The translations under genes were made by a program, and so were the position numbers. From assembly GCF_030817595.1 (NCBI RefSeq), contig NZ_JAUSZN010000001.1, forward strand, positions 5,268,001-5,332,000: a stretch of DNA of 64,000 nucleotides, read 5' to 3'. Below, piece by piece: positions 1 through 8,428 of this stretch; the stretch's first letter is position 1, and each line of letters opens with the position of its first letter. The DNA comes from Neobacillus niacini. GTDB lineage: Bacteria; Bacillota; Bacilli; Bacillales; Cytobacillaceae. The notes below the pieces were generated by a model that saw only the letters and a program-made list of their open reading frames with translations, ran no database searches and was not told the origin of the DNA.

Positions 1-2
1 AA

Positions 3-3000
3 ATTAAAGTTGCAACCGCAAGCAAAGACATTGCTGTTGAACAATTAAGTTACATGGTAGACGGCAGTGGTAAAGGGACTTTAATTGGTAATGCAGGAAC
101 AGCAGTTGCTAATTCGGTTATCAATGTTTATTCCGATGCTAACAAGACACAAAGCCTGGCAACAAAAGAGGCAGGTACTAAAGGGGAATTCAACCTAGCT
201 TTTGAAGCTGCTCCAACAACGGTTTATGTAACACAAATTACTAGCAGCAGCAAAGGGATCATGCTTGAAAGTGCTCCAGTTGCCATTGAAAAAGCTGTAT
301 TAGATAATGTTACGTCCATTAACGTTGTAAAAGAAACAGATGACAAAGGAATCTTAAAGAGCCTAAACAGTTTCTTTACTGTTGAAGGAGTAGTAACCGT
401 TCAAAATGGTGTCCTTGGAACGCAGAAAAATAACTATTATATCCAAGATGCAACTGGCGGTATCAACGTATTTGGAAGCTTTGATTCAGGACTTACTATT
501 CAACGCGGTGACAAACTAAAAGTAACGGGTAAAGTCATTGTTTATAACGGTTTAACCGAGTTTGAACCAACCGCAATTGTTAAAGTCAGCGAAGGAAATC
601 CAATTCCAGCTGTGAAGGATATTACTATTCTTGATTTAAATACATTTACAGTGGCTGAGCCTCTTGAAGGAAGCCTTATAAAAGTAAGTGGTAAAGTATC
701 TGCTTTGGCAGCTACAGGCGCTAATTACAATGTTACATTGGTAGATGAAAATAATAAATCAACTACAATCAGGGTTATGGGTACTACAGGTATTAAACCT
801 GATACAGATCTTGTGGTTGGCAACAGCTATGCCATTACTGGTATTGTTGGACAATATACAACAAATGCAACACATGTTAATGGATATCAAGTATTCCCGC
901 GTGATGTAAAAGATATCACGGCAATGTTAAACCTTAGTCACACTCCGTTAACAGAAGTATTTAAAGATACAAATATCGAATTTGTTGCGATTGCAAGCGG
1001 AGCAGAGTCTGTTACAGTTTACTACCGTGCGAAAGGTGCAAACGAGTATACAGCACTTCCGATGACTTCAACAACTGAGGGTCGTTATACGGCTACTCTT
1101 ACTGCAGGAAGCGTACCTGCAAATGGTTTCGAATATTATATTGAAGCAAAAAATGGAGAAAAGACGCAGACATCTGGCAAAAGTGATACACCTCTTCAAG
1201 TAACCTTGATTGCAGACACCTTTGCTCCAGAATTTTTAAGCGAAACTCCTGCTAATGGTACAAGAGTTGAAAGTCCAAGACCGGAAATTTCAGTTGTGAT
1301 GGAAGACCCAAGTGAAGTAGACACAACAACTGTTAAGGTTTGGTTTGATGGAACTCAGGTAACAAACGCAACAATCGGTAAAAAACAGGTGAAATTCACA
1401 CCTGAACAGGATCTTAATATCGGTGTTCATACCGTTAAGGTTGAAGCAACTGACTCTAAAGGTAATAAAGGTACGAAAGAATGGACATTTGAATCTGTTC
1501 CTCGTTTCACTGGCGGTCAGCATTTCCGTGGAACAACTCACAATCATACCAATATTTCACATGATGGTGCAGGCAGTCCAGAAGCAGCGGTTGCTGCTGG
1601 TAAAAAATACGGATATGACTGGTTTGCTTTCTCTGACCACTCACACGATATCGATCCAACCTTACTTGGTCAGGACACGGTTGTTCGTGATGGTATGCAA
1701 GAACGTAAAGGTGGTTCAGACTGGCAGTTAACAAAGGATTTAGCTGATCAAAACACGAAAAATGGTGAATATGTCGTTTTCCCAGCATTTGAAATGACTT
1801 CTACAACATGGGGACATTCCAATATCTTTGGATCAGAGAACTTCATTGACCGTAATATTAACGGCAAGCAATACCAAGATTTAAACCAATATTATGCATG
1901 GGTAATGACATACGATGATATCGTTGGTCAGTTTAACCACCCGGACATGTCAAACAATGCATTCAACAACTTCAAACCTTATAACAAAGAAGTGGACCAA
2001 CTGTTCACTATGTTAGAAGTTGGTAATGGTTCAGGACACTATGCATATGCGAACGCTGAGAAGAAGTTCTTTTCTGTACTAGATTTAGGCTGGCAGGTTG
2101 CTCCAACTTATGGTGAAGATAACCATGAAGGTACATGGGGACAAACAATGGCACGTACAGTAATCGTAGCTGACGATCTTACACAAGCGTCTCTATTACA
2201 CTCTATGCGTAATATGCGTGTATACATGGTAGAAGATCCAAACTTTACACTAGATGTGTTAGCAAACGGCTATTACATGGGTTCAACTGTAGATAGCAAG
2301 GATTTGAAGTTCAAAATTTCAGGAAGTGACTTAGTTGCTGAAGATCGCTCTATGAGTGAGTATAACTACTTAGCAGCTGATTATAAATCTGATGATAGAG
2401 TTGAAAAAGTAGAATTAGTCACAAATGGCGGCGTGGTTGTTGATTCCTATTCGCCAATGACAAAAGATTTCACATGGGAACCATCTTACAATGTGGCTGG
2501 CGGACAACAATGGTTTGTTGTTCGAGTAACACAAGCAGATGGTGAAAGAATGTACTCTGCTCCAATCTGGTCAAAAGAAGAAGCAGTTGACGTTCGTGTG
2601 AACGGAATCGACGTTGAAGGCGAAGTGATTTTTGAAGGCAATCCAGCTACTTTAAAGGCAAGTGTAAGCAATAACGGAACACAAAGTGTACAAAATGTAA
2701 ATGTAAATCTTTACTACGATGAGGTAAAAGAAGCGAACCTTATTGGGACACAAACCCTTTCTTCCATCGTATCAAAGGGTGTTGGAACTGCAAGCTTTAC
2801 GTGGAACAACACAATAAAAGGCGATCACAAATTAATCGCTGTGGCTTCGTCTGATTATGGGACGCACCAATTTACCCTAGATGTTAGTGTAAAAGAGCCA
2901 CTAGGATTAAAAGTAATGATCGATGCGAAACACAACAATGAAAACACAAGTTCAGACGGTGGAACATACAAAGACAACCTTAAAGCCTTTACCGTTCTTT

Positions 3001-5069
3001 TACAAAAAGAAGGTTATACAGTTGTTGAAAACAAAGAAACCATTACGGATGCAGTATTGAGCACTGTAAAAGTTTTAGTCATTACACACAATCGAAATGC
3101 GTTTACAGCAGATGAAAGTGCAGCGATTGCCAAATTTGTAAAAAATGGCGGCTCCGTCTTGTTTGCAAGTAAAAGCAATAACAGCACGGATCCTACAATC
3201 AACAACTCTTTATTAGGGGAAATTGGTTCAACGATTCGAATGGGTAATGATGGAGTATTTGATGATAGTAAAGAAGGTAACTTCTGGAGCGATCCAAAGG
3301 TAAGCCCATTTGCAGTCCGCGTATTCCCAAGCTTAGTTTCTAATTATATTACGGACCGCGTATCATTCTTAGATTACTATAGTGGAACTAGTTTATCCGC
3401 AGCTAATAACCAACCATTAACGGATGGCGGCAAGGTTACAATTTTAGCAAAAGGAAATGAAACCACTTATCAAGGTAATATTAAGGGCGGCTACACGTAC
3501 GACGCAGTATCAGATGCTGTTGGCGGTTCAGCAATTCCATTAATTGCATCAGAAGAAATCGGAGAAAATGGACGTATTATCGTTTCTGGTATGAACATTT
3601 TCAATGATAAGCAAATTGATGAATCATACGAGCCAAAAGGAAATGACGAGTTCTCTCTCAATGCCATTAACTGGCTGGCAGGACGCGGAACAAAAGTAAC
3701 AAAAATTGGCGATGCACGTAAGTTAGCAGATGATTCTCAAACTGTTATTGAAGGAACTGTAACAACAGGTGCAGGAGTATTCTTCGATGCATTCTATGTA
3801 CAAGATGAAACTGGCGGAATCATGGCATTCCAAGAAGTTCCAGCAGATAGCATTAAACCAGGTGATAAGGTTCGTATCTACGGACATATTATTGAGTTTG
3901 ATGGAAACAAAGAAATTGAGTTTACTAGCTTTAATCAGGATGTAATAAAAATTGGTTCAGGTGAACCTTTACAGCCTAAAGAAGTAGCTACAGGTGAAGC
4001 AACCTCCGATGCAAACCAAGGTCTGCTTGTTAAGGTAAAAGGTAAGGTAGTATCCATTTTTGACGATAATTCTTATGTGATCAATGATGGGTCAGGCGAC
4101 GTTTTAGTCTTCACAGATGGTTACATTGTGAACCAAAGCGGTCCAGTCCCTGTGCTTAAAGTGGGCGATACCCTTGAAGCAGTAGGTCTATCTGGTACTT
4201 TTGCAGACGGTACACGTATCCGTGTGAGAGATACGAAAGAATTGGTTGGTACTGATACTAGTATACCAGAAGTGCCGTTTATAAATGGTGTAACAGATCA
4301 AGACACAACAATTAGCGGAACAGCAGAAGTAAATTCTGTAGTAACAGCAAAAGTGGATGGAGTAGAAATCGGTAAGGCAACCGCTGATACCGAGGGCAAA
4401 TTCACAATCGCTATTGCTGTGCAAAATGCAGGTACGAAGTTACTTGTGACTGCAACTGACGCTTCTGGCAATGTTAGTGAAGAGGCAGAGGTTACCGTTC
4501 TTGACGTTACGGCTCCAGGAGCACCAGTTGTAAATGGAGTTAATGATAATGACCTATCTATTAGTGGAAAAGCAGAACCAGGTGCAATTGTAACAGCAAA
4601 GGTTAATGGTAAAGAAATTGGTACAGCTACAGCGGATGCAGAGGGCAATTTCACGATTAACATTGCAAAACAAGTAGCAGGTGCAGTGATTCATGTGACT
4701 GCTGCAGATGCTTCCAAAAATGAAAGTACAGATGCTCAAGTAACCGTTACAGATGAAGTAGTGACGAAAGTCAGTGTTACCTCTAATGTGACGGGGAACC
4801 ATGCATTTAAGAACCTACACCAGTTCACTGCTGTGTCAGAAGGAAGCAGATATGCTGTATATCGCTTTTTACTCCAAGATGAAAAGGGAAATATTACCCT
4901 TTTACAGGATTATGGAGTAAACAGCACAGTTTCATGGACGCCAAAATTGCCTGGAACCTATACAATCATTGTTTTAGCTAAAGATAAATACAATAATGGT
5001 TTCTTATCAAGCTACCATGAGGCTGAAACAAAATTAACCTTTACCGTCAATCCAAGTAAGGGAAAATAA
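3..5069 (+). CDS. Large secreted multidomain PHP-type metallohydrolase, 5' end outside window
   Basis: The frame is open to the window edge, so the true start lies upstream; at least 1688 residues are present. Domains in order by nucleotide: beta-sandwich (60-330), OB-fold-like domain with YIQDATGGINVF (360-920), Ig-like domains (950-1490), a PHP/CehA-McbA-type metallohydrolase domain opening with THNHTN and AFSDHSHD (1519-2570), a CARDB-like linker, a GATase-like alpha/beta domain (about 2900-3680), a second OB-fold with YVQDETGGIMAF (3700-4240), two bacterial Ig repeats (4270-4750) and a terminal triple-tyrosine-like beta domain. The paired His/Asp motifs suggest phosphoester hydrolysis at a metal centre. 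No LPXTG motif, SLH domain or C-terminal membrane segment is visible, so how it stays at the surface is unclear. The family assignment is firm; the substrate is unknown. Confidence 0.8.
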   Translation: MKVATASKDIAVEQLSYMVDGSGKGTLIGNAGTAVANSVINVYSDANKTQSLATKEAGTKGEFNLAFEAAPTTVYVTQITSSSKGIMLESAPVAIEKAVLDNVTSINVVKETDDKGILKSLNSFFTVEGVVTVQNGVLGTQKNNYYIQDATGGINVFGSFDSGLTIQRGDKLKVTGKVIVYNGLTEFEPTAIVKVSEGNPIPAVKDITILDLNTFTVAEPLEGSLIKVSGKVSALAATGANYNVTLVDENNKSTTIRVMGTTGIKPDTDLVVGNSYAITGIVGQYTTNATHVNGYQVFPRDVKDITAMLNLSHTPLTEVFKDTNIEFVAIASGAESVTVYYRAKGANEYTALPMTSTTEGRYTATLTAGSVPANGFEYYIEAKNGEKTQTSGKSDTPLQVTLIADTFAPEFLSETPANGTRVESPRPEISVVMEDPSEVDTTTVKVWFDGTQVTNATIGKKQVKFTPEQDLNIGVHTVKVEATDSKGNKGTKEWTFESVPRFTGGQHFRGTTHNHTNISHDGAGSPEAAVAAGKKYGYDWFAFSDHSHDIDPTLLGQDTVVRDGMQERKGGSDWQLTKDLADQNTKNGEYVVFPAFEMTSTTWGHSNIFGSENFIDRNINGKQYQDLNQYYAWVMTYDDIVGQFNHPDMSNNAFNNFKPYNKEVDQLFTMLEVGNGSGHYAYANAEKKFFSVLDLGWQVAPTYGEDNHEGTWGQTMARTVIVADDLTQASLLHSMRNMRVYMVEDPNFTLDVLANGYYMGSTVDSKDLKFKISGSDLVAEDRSMSEYNYLAADYKSDDRVEKVELVTNGGVVVDSYSPMTKDFTWEPSYNVAGGQQWFVVRVTQADGERMYSAPIWSKEEAVDVRVNGIDVEGEVIFEGNPATLKASVSNNGTQSVQNVNVNLYYDEVKEANLIGTQTLSSIVSKGVGTASFTWNNTIKGDHKLIAVASSDYGTHQFTLDVSVKEPLGLKVMIDAKHNNENTSSDGGTYKDNLKAFTVLLQKEGYTVVENKETITDAVLSTVKVLVITHNRNAFTADESAAIAKFVKNGGSVLFASKSNNSTDPTINNSLLGEIGSTIRMGNDGVFDDSKEGNFWSDPKVSPFAVRVFPSLVSNYITDRVSFLDYYSGTSLSAANNQPLTDGGKVTILAKGNETTYQGNIKGGYTYDAVSDAVGGSAIPLIASEEIGENGRIIVSGMNIFNDKQIDESYEPKGNDEFSLNAINWLAGRGTKVTKIGDARKLADDSQTVIEGTVTTGAGVFFDAFYVQDETGGIMAFQEVPADSIKPGDKVRIYGHIIEFDGNKEIEFTSFNQDVIKIGSGEPLQPKEVATGEATSDANQGLLVKVKGKVVSIFDDNSYVINDGSGDVLVFTDGYIVNQSGPVPVLKVGDTLEAVGLSGTFADGTRIRVRDTKELVGTDTSIPEVPFINGVTDQDTTISGTAEVNSVVTAKVDGVEIGKATADTEGKFTIAIAVQNAGTKLLVTATDASGNVSEEAEVTVLDVTAPGAPVVNGVNDNDLSISGKAEPGAIVTAKVNGKEIGTATADAEGNFTINIAKQVAGAVIHVTAADASKNESTDAQVTVTDEVVTKVSVTSNVTGNHAFKNLHQFTAVSEGSRYAVYRFLLQDEKGNITLLQDYGVNSTVSWTPKLPGTYTIIVLAKDKYNNGFLSSYHEAETKLTFTVNPSKGK

Positions 5070-5083
5070 TTATTATGTTTAAA

Positions 5084-5115
5084 AAGTGGAAAGAGTATCG
5101 ATACTCTTTCCACTT
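5084..5115. repeat. Left copy of 32-bp perfect palindrome (IS target duplication)
   Basis: A perfect 32-bp palindrome with half-site AAGTGGAAAGAGTATC. The identical sequence returns at 6666-6697, directly outside the other end of the IS. An A-run precedes the left copy and a T-run follows the right copy, so before the insertion this was one intrinsic terminator behind the upstream gene. Confidence 0.85.
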
Positions 5116-5203
5116 CAGACTGTCGACAAATCCGAAAAAATACGGGTTTGCCGGCAGTTTTTTTGTATAATTAAGGTACAAAGATTTTAATGGGGTGGAT
5201 GAA

Positions 5204-6565
5204 ATGCTTACTAAAAATACACAGACAAATCGTGACCAAATAGAAATGATTGCTTTAGAACAACTAGTACCTGTAAACCATTTGGTCCGCAAAATCGAAG
5301 CGGCTATTGATTTTTCATTTATCTATTCACTCGTTCAAGACATGTATTCTTCTGAACGGGGACGTCCGAGTATTGACCCTGTAGTATTGATTAAGATGGC
5401 TTTCATCCAATATACCTTCGGTATTCGCTCCATGCGTAAAACTATTGAAGAAATCGAAACCAATACGGCATATCGATGGTTTTTAGGCTTTGGTTTTTAT
5501 GATAAGGTACCTCACTTTTCAACTTTTGGTAAAAACTACGAGCGACGCTTTAAGGATACCGATTTATTTGAGCAGATTTTCTATCGAATTTTGAAGGAAG
5601 CCTCAGAGAAGAAATTGATTAGTAGTGAGCACGTATTTATTGATTCTACTCATGTAAAGGCTAGCGCAAACAAGAAGAAATTTGAGAAGAAAGTAGTTAG
5701 AAAAGAATCGAAAGCATATGAGGCACGTCTACAAGAAGAGATCAATAAAGACCGAGAAGATCACGGAAAAAAGCCATTTCCTCCAGATAAGTTTGATAAA
5801 GAAGAATTAAAAGAAATTAAAGAAAGCACGACTGACCCAGAGAGTGGTTATTACGTAAAGGACGAACGAACGAAACAGTTCGCATATTCATTTCATGCAG
5901 CTGCGGATCGAAATGGTTTTGTTTTGGGGGCAATTGTAACGCCGGGGAATATTCATGATAGCGTTGTTTTCGAGCCACTACTCGAGAAGATAATAGAGAA
6001 ACATGGAAAACCTGAAGCTGTTGCGGCTGACGCTGGTTATAAAACATCTCCAATTGCCCAATATGTATTTGAACACGATATGACACCAGTTCTACCATAT
6101 ACTCGCCCTCGTACAAAAGAAGGTTATCTTAAAAAACAAGAGTATGTTTACGATGAGTACTACGATTGTTATATCTGTCCGCAAGGACAAGTATTGAAAT
6201 ATTCAACGACGACGAAGGATGGAAAGCGCCAGTATTTCTCTAATCCGATTGAATGTCAAAATTGTCCATTGCTTTCCCAATGCACTCAGAGTAAAGAACA
6301 TAAAAAACTCATTGAGCGTCATGTGTGGGAACACTATTTGGAGGAAGCGGATCACCTTCGTCATACTCAAGAGAATAAAACCATTTATGCACGTCGTAAA
6401 GAAACGATTGAACGTGTCTTTGCGGATGCTAAGGAAAAGCATGGTATGCGTTGGACAACCTTAAGAGGTTTAAAAAAATTGTCCATGCAGGCGATGCTTA
6501 CTTTTGCTGCCATGAACTTGAAAAAGATGGCCAACTGGACCTGGAAAGGTCCAGAAATGGCGTAA
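5204..6565 (+). CDS. IS1182-family DDE transposase
   Basis: The product has 453 residues starting at ATG 5204, with GGGGTGG five bases upstream; an in-frame GTG at 5195 is the alternative. The N-terminal DUF772-like helical region contains the RGRPSIDPVVLIKMAFIQY segment and FGIRSMRKTIEEI. The DDE core follows, with HVFIDSTHVKASANK (first Asp), AVAADAGYKT (second Asp) and a late acidic RKETIERVFADAKEKHG motif (Glu). A Cys-rich insert (CYICPQG, CQNCPLLSQC) precedes the last catalytic segment, typical of the family. The gene is intact, so the element may be active. Confidence 0.92.
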   Translation: MLTKNTQTNRDQIEMIALEQLVPVNHLVRKIEAAIDFSFIYSLVQDMYSSERGRPSIDPVVLIKMAFIQYTFGIRSMRKTIEEIETNTAYRWFLGFGFYDKVPHFSTFGKNYERRFKDTDLFEQIFYRILKEASEKKLISSEHVFIDSTHVKASANKKKFEKKVVRKESKAYEARLQEEINKDREDHGKKPFPPDKFDKEELKEIKESTTDPESGYYVKDERTKQFAYSFHAAADRNGFVLGAIVTPGNIHDSVVFEPLLEKIIEKHGKPEAVAADAGYKTSPIAQYVFEHDMTPVLPYTRPRTKEGYLKKQEYVYDEYYDCYICPQGQVLKYSTTTKDGKRQYFSNPIECQNCPLLSQCTQSKEHKKLIERHVWEHYLEEADHLRHTQENKTIYARRKETIERVFADAKEKHGMRWTTLRGLKKLSMQAMLTFAAMNLKKMANWTWKGPEMA

Positions 6566-6618
6566 TAATAGGCATAGGATAGGTCTAAATATTGCTCTTA
6601 CGAGCAAATTTCCAACGT

Positions 6619-6653
6619 AAAGGCACCCGAATGAGCTTATTCGGGTGCCTTTT
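6619..6653 (+). terminator. Terminator of the IS1182 transposase gene
   Basis: The stem AAAGGCACCCGAAT pairs with ATTCGGGTGCCTTT around a short loop and ends in T residues. It lies 53 bases after the transposase stop and inside the right inverted repeat, so it belongs to the element. Confidence 0.8.
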
Positions 6654-6665
6654 GTCTACAATCTG

Positions 6666-6697
6666 AAGTGGAAAGAGTATCGATACTCTTTCCACTT
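6666..6697 (+). terminator. Right copy of palindrome; displaced terminator of the upstream secreted protein
   Basis: Identical to 5084-5115 and followed by TTTT. This copy keeps the T-tract, while the copy next to the upstream gene has lost it to the IS. Confidence 0.75.
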
Positions 6698-6748
6698 TTT
6701 TATGACAAAATAAAATCAAGTTTTTTTCCTATATGCCCTGCGCTCAGC

Positions 6749-6871
6749 TTACTCAGAACAATGCGAGCAAACCTTATTCACCTTCCCTTGATCATCGAAA
6801 TAACTTCGTAAAGATCTAACATTCCGCTGACAAAATGCGCACTTACGCACAAAAAAATCCCAGAAACCCAT
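6749..6871 (-). CDS. 40-residue protein with two CxxC motifs (zinc-ribbon-like)
   Basis: On the minus strand ATG 6871 is preceded by GGGGGT with a 6-base spacer. The frame runs 40 codons to TAA at 6749-6751. The peptide starts MGFWDFF, then has CAFC, a basic middle (RNVRSLRSYFDDQGKVNK) and CSHCSE at the end. Two CxxC pairs about 20 residues apart are the layout of a small zinc ribbon or knuckle. The good Shine-Dalgarno site and Cys spacing argue that it is real. Its function is unknown. The 32-bp palindrome at 6666-6697 could terminate it on this strand. Confidence 0.6.
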   Translation of the reverse strand: MGFWDFFVRKCAFCQRNVRSLRSYFDDQGKVNKVCSHCSE

Positions 6872-6931
6872 CTATCTACCCCCAATCTACATAAGGTACT
6901 TACTACCCATATTATTCAAAAAAGTACAAGA

Positions 6932-6980
6932 ATGTCCGCCTGAGATGGACAGTGTCCACGAGCGGTGACAGGCACCAATT
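6932..6980 (-). repeat. REP-like palindromic element, copy A
   Basis: It contains GTCCGCCTGAGATGGAC, the inner palindrome GGACAGTGTCC and the box GGTGACAGGCACC. It is in reverse orientation relative to the copy beside the RAYT gene. A short duplication of AGGCACCAATTA follows at its edge. It lies just upstream of the ykoF promoter. The rest of 6872-7002 holds nothing recognisable. Confidence 0.75.
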
Positions 6981-7002
6981 AGGCACCAATTAAACAACTC
7001 TC

Positions 7003-7031
7003 TTTACAAGCTGGAAAATTTATCTTACTAT
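7003..7031 (+). promoter_or_regulatory. Sigma-A promoter of the ykoFEDC operon
   Basis: TTTACA (7003-7008), a 17-base spacer and TACTAT (7026-7031). The predicted transcript would start near 7038, about 26 bases before the TPP aptamer, so the whole leader would be transcribed. Confidence 0.7.
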
Positions 7032-7063
7032 TAAGGCAACAATGAAAATTGCATATGGTTTTT

Positions 7064-7144
7064 GCACTAGGGGAGCTTTTTGGCTGAGAGGACGTTGTCC
7101 GACCCTTATGACCCGATCTAGATAATACTAGCGTGGGGAAGTGC
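7064..7144 (+). promoter_or_regulatory. TPP (thiamine pyrophosphate) riboswitch
   Basis: Closing stem GCACT/AGTGC (7064-7068 with 7140-7144). The conserved TPP (THI-box) elements are present: GGGGAGC, GGCTGAGAGG, GACCCTTATGACC, GATCTAGATAATACTAGC and GTGGGGAA. A terminator follows at 7183-7216 and then ykoF, so the arrangement is the usual ligand-induced transcription termination. It is expected to shut the operon down when thiamine pyrophosphate is plentiful. Confidence 0.95.
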
Positions 7145-7182
7145 AGGAGAAGATTATCGTGAAGTCAACGTTGATAGGATTC

Positions 7183-7216
7183 GACTGCATTCCCCCATGG
7201 GATGCAGTTTTTTTGT
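7183..7216 (+). terminator. Riboswitch expression-platform terminator
   Basis: ACTGCATTCCC pairs with GGGATGCAGT (one bulged base) and is followed by a run of seven T. It lies between the TPP aptamer and the ykoF start, as expected for an attenuator. Confidence 0.85.
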
Positions 7217-7246
7217 TGCCAAAAATCAAAAATGGGGGAATGTACG

Positions 7247-7846
7247 ATGACTAATTTTTGCGGTACAAGTGAAATTACAGGGGCGCGTTTTTCGATTTAT
7301 CCGATGTCTGATAGGTTTGTAGATATTATTCTATCAGCTTTAGAGAAAGTGAATACTTCAAAGGTATGGATGGAAACCGATGATGTCAGTACATGTGTTA
7401 GAGGCCGTTCTGAACATGTATTCGATGTCGTGAAAGCTATTTTTCTAGAGTCGTCCAAAAATGGTGATCATGTTGTCCTGCAGGCTACGTTTTCAAACGG
7501 CTGTCCGGGAGATTCAGCTGGTGATGTCTACCTGTCAGAAAACTCTGATCGACTAAATGAGGAAAATTCACTGCAAATCAAACAGGATGTAGCAGTCCAA
7601 TTTGCCCTTTACCCAATGGGAATTCCTACATATATGAACGTGATCATGGACCAGTGTAAACTTGCCCAAGATCAGGGAACTTTTACAAAAGGTGTTCACT
7701 ATGCTTCAAGACTAGACGGCGATGCAAACAAAGTGTTCAAAACGCTGGAGGATGCCTTCCAAGGTGCCCACGATAGCGACTCAACTCATATTGTCATGAC
7801 TGTTGCGATGTCTGCCAACAGCCCTTCTAAAAAGGGGGACAAATAA
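7247..7846 (+). CDS. ykoF: YkoF family thiamine/HMP-binding protein
   Basis: 199 residues from ATG 7247, which has GGGGGAATG upstream; an upstream in-frame start would lie inside the attenuator and is not credible. The sequence has the tandem repeated half-domains of YkoF: GARFSIYPMSDRFVDIILSA near the N-terminus and VQFALYPMGIPTYMNVIMDQ in the second half. B. subtilis YkoF binds thiamine. It is a soluble partner encoded with the YkoEDC ECF-type importer, and the same order is kept here. It is regulated by the upstream TPP riboswitch. YkoE starts directly after the stop codon. Confidence 0.93.
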   Translation: MTNFCGTSEITGARFSIYPMSDRFVDIILSALEKVNTSKVWMETDDVSTCVRGRSEHVFDVVKAIFLESSKNGDHVVLQATFSNGCPGDSAGDVYLSENSDRLNEENSLQIKQDVAVQFALYPMGIPTYMNVIMDQCKLAQDQGTFTKGVHYASRLDGDANKVFKTLEDAFQGAHDSDSTHIVMTVAMSANSPSKKGDK

Positions 7847-8428
7847 ATGCTCGCAAAATGGAAGCTCCGAGAAATCATTGTTTTATCGGTACTTGCCGTG
7901 GTTTTTGCAGTAGTCTATCTATTGTTTCTTCAGTTCGGTAATGTCCTTTTCGGCCTGTTCGGCTTGATTGGCTATGATATTATTTTTGGAATTTGGTTTA
8001 TTGTCTCGATTATTGCCGCTTATATTATCCGCAAGCCAGGAGCGGCCTTTCTCTCAGAAACAGTCGCTGCTGCCGTTGAGGTTATGTTAGGTAATGCCGT
8101 TGGACCACAATTAATTATCTCTGGAATGATTCAAGGTTTAGGAGCAGAAGTGGTCTTTGCTGCCACAAAGTGGAAGAATTATTCCACCTGGGTTCTAATC
8201 GCTGCGGGGATGGGGTCGTCCGTTTTTAGCTTTGCTTGGGGCTTTTATGTTTCTGGGTTTGCTGCCCTTTCTCCGGGTTATGTAACAGCGATGTTCTTTG
8301 TTCGGGTACTAAGCGGAGCATTATTGGCAGGGTTACTTGGCAAATATTTGAGTGAAGGTCTTGCAAAAACAGGAGCCTTAAACAGTTTTCCATTAGGAAA
8401 GGAACATAAGCGAAATGTCACCGTTTGA
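7847..8428 (+). CDS. ykoE: ECF transporter substrate-binding membrane subunit YkoE (thiamine/HMP)
   Basis: A 193-residue integral membrane protein with about six hydrophobic segments. Its ATG abuts the ykoF stop and its 3' end overlaps ykoD by 14 bases. The segments KPGAAFLSETVAAAVEVMLGN and GLGAEVVFAATKWKNYS match the YkoE family of S components. It is expected to bind the thiamine precursor and associate with the T component (YkoC) and the double ATPase (YkoD). Operon position and the TPP riboswitch support the substrate class. Confidence 0.92.
   Translation: MLAKWKLREIIVLSVLAVVFAVVYLLFLQFGNVLFGLFGLIGYDIIFGIWFIVSIIAAYIIRKPGAAFLSETVAAAVEVMLGNAVGPQLIISGMIQGLGAEVVFAATKWKNYSTWVLIAAGMGSSVFSFAWGFYVSGFAALSPGYVTAMFFVRVLSGALLAGLLGKYLSEGLAKTGALNSFPLGKEHKRNVTV

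Larger units (their letters stand above)
5116..6665 (+). mobile_element. IS1182-family insertion sequence, complete
   Basis: A 1550-bp element bounded by imperfect terminal inverted repeats: CAGACTGTCGACAAA on the left and, reverse-complemented, CAGATTGTAGACAAA on the right (13 of 15 match). It carries one intact transposase gene and its own terminator. The 32-bp palindrome directly outside each end is an unusually long direct duplication. IS1182-family elements are known to favour palindromic targets, so the structure fits the family. The ends are inferred from the repeats and the duplication together. Confidence 0.85.

Noticed and set aside
4298..4663. Minus-strand Ser/Thr/Val-rich frame
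   Set aside because: It is the antisense shadow of the tandem bacterial Ig repeats of the secreted hydrolase.
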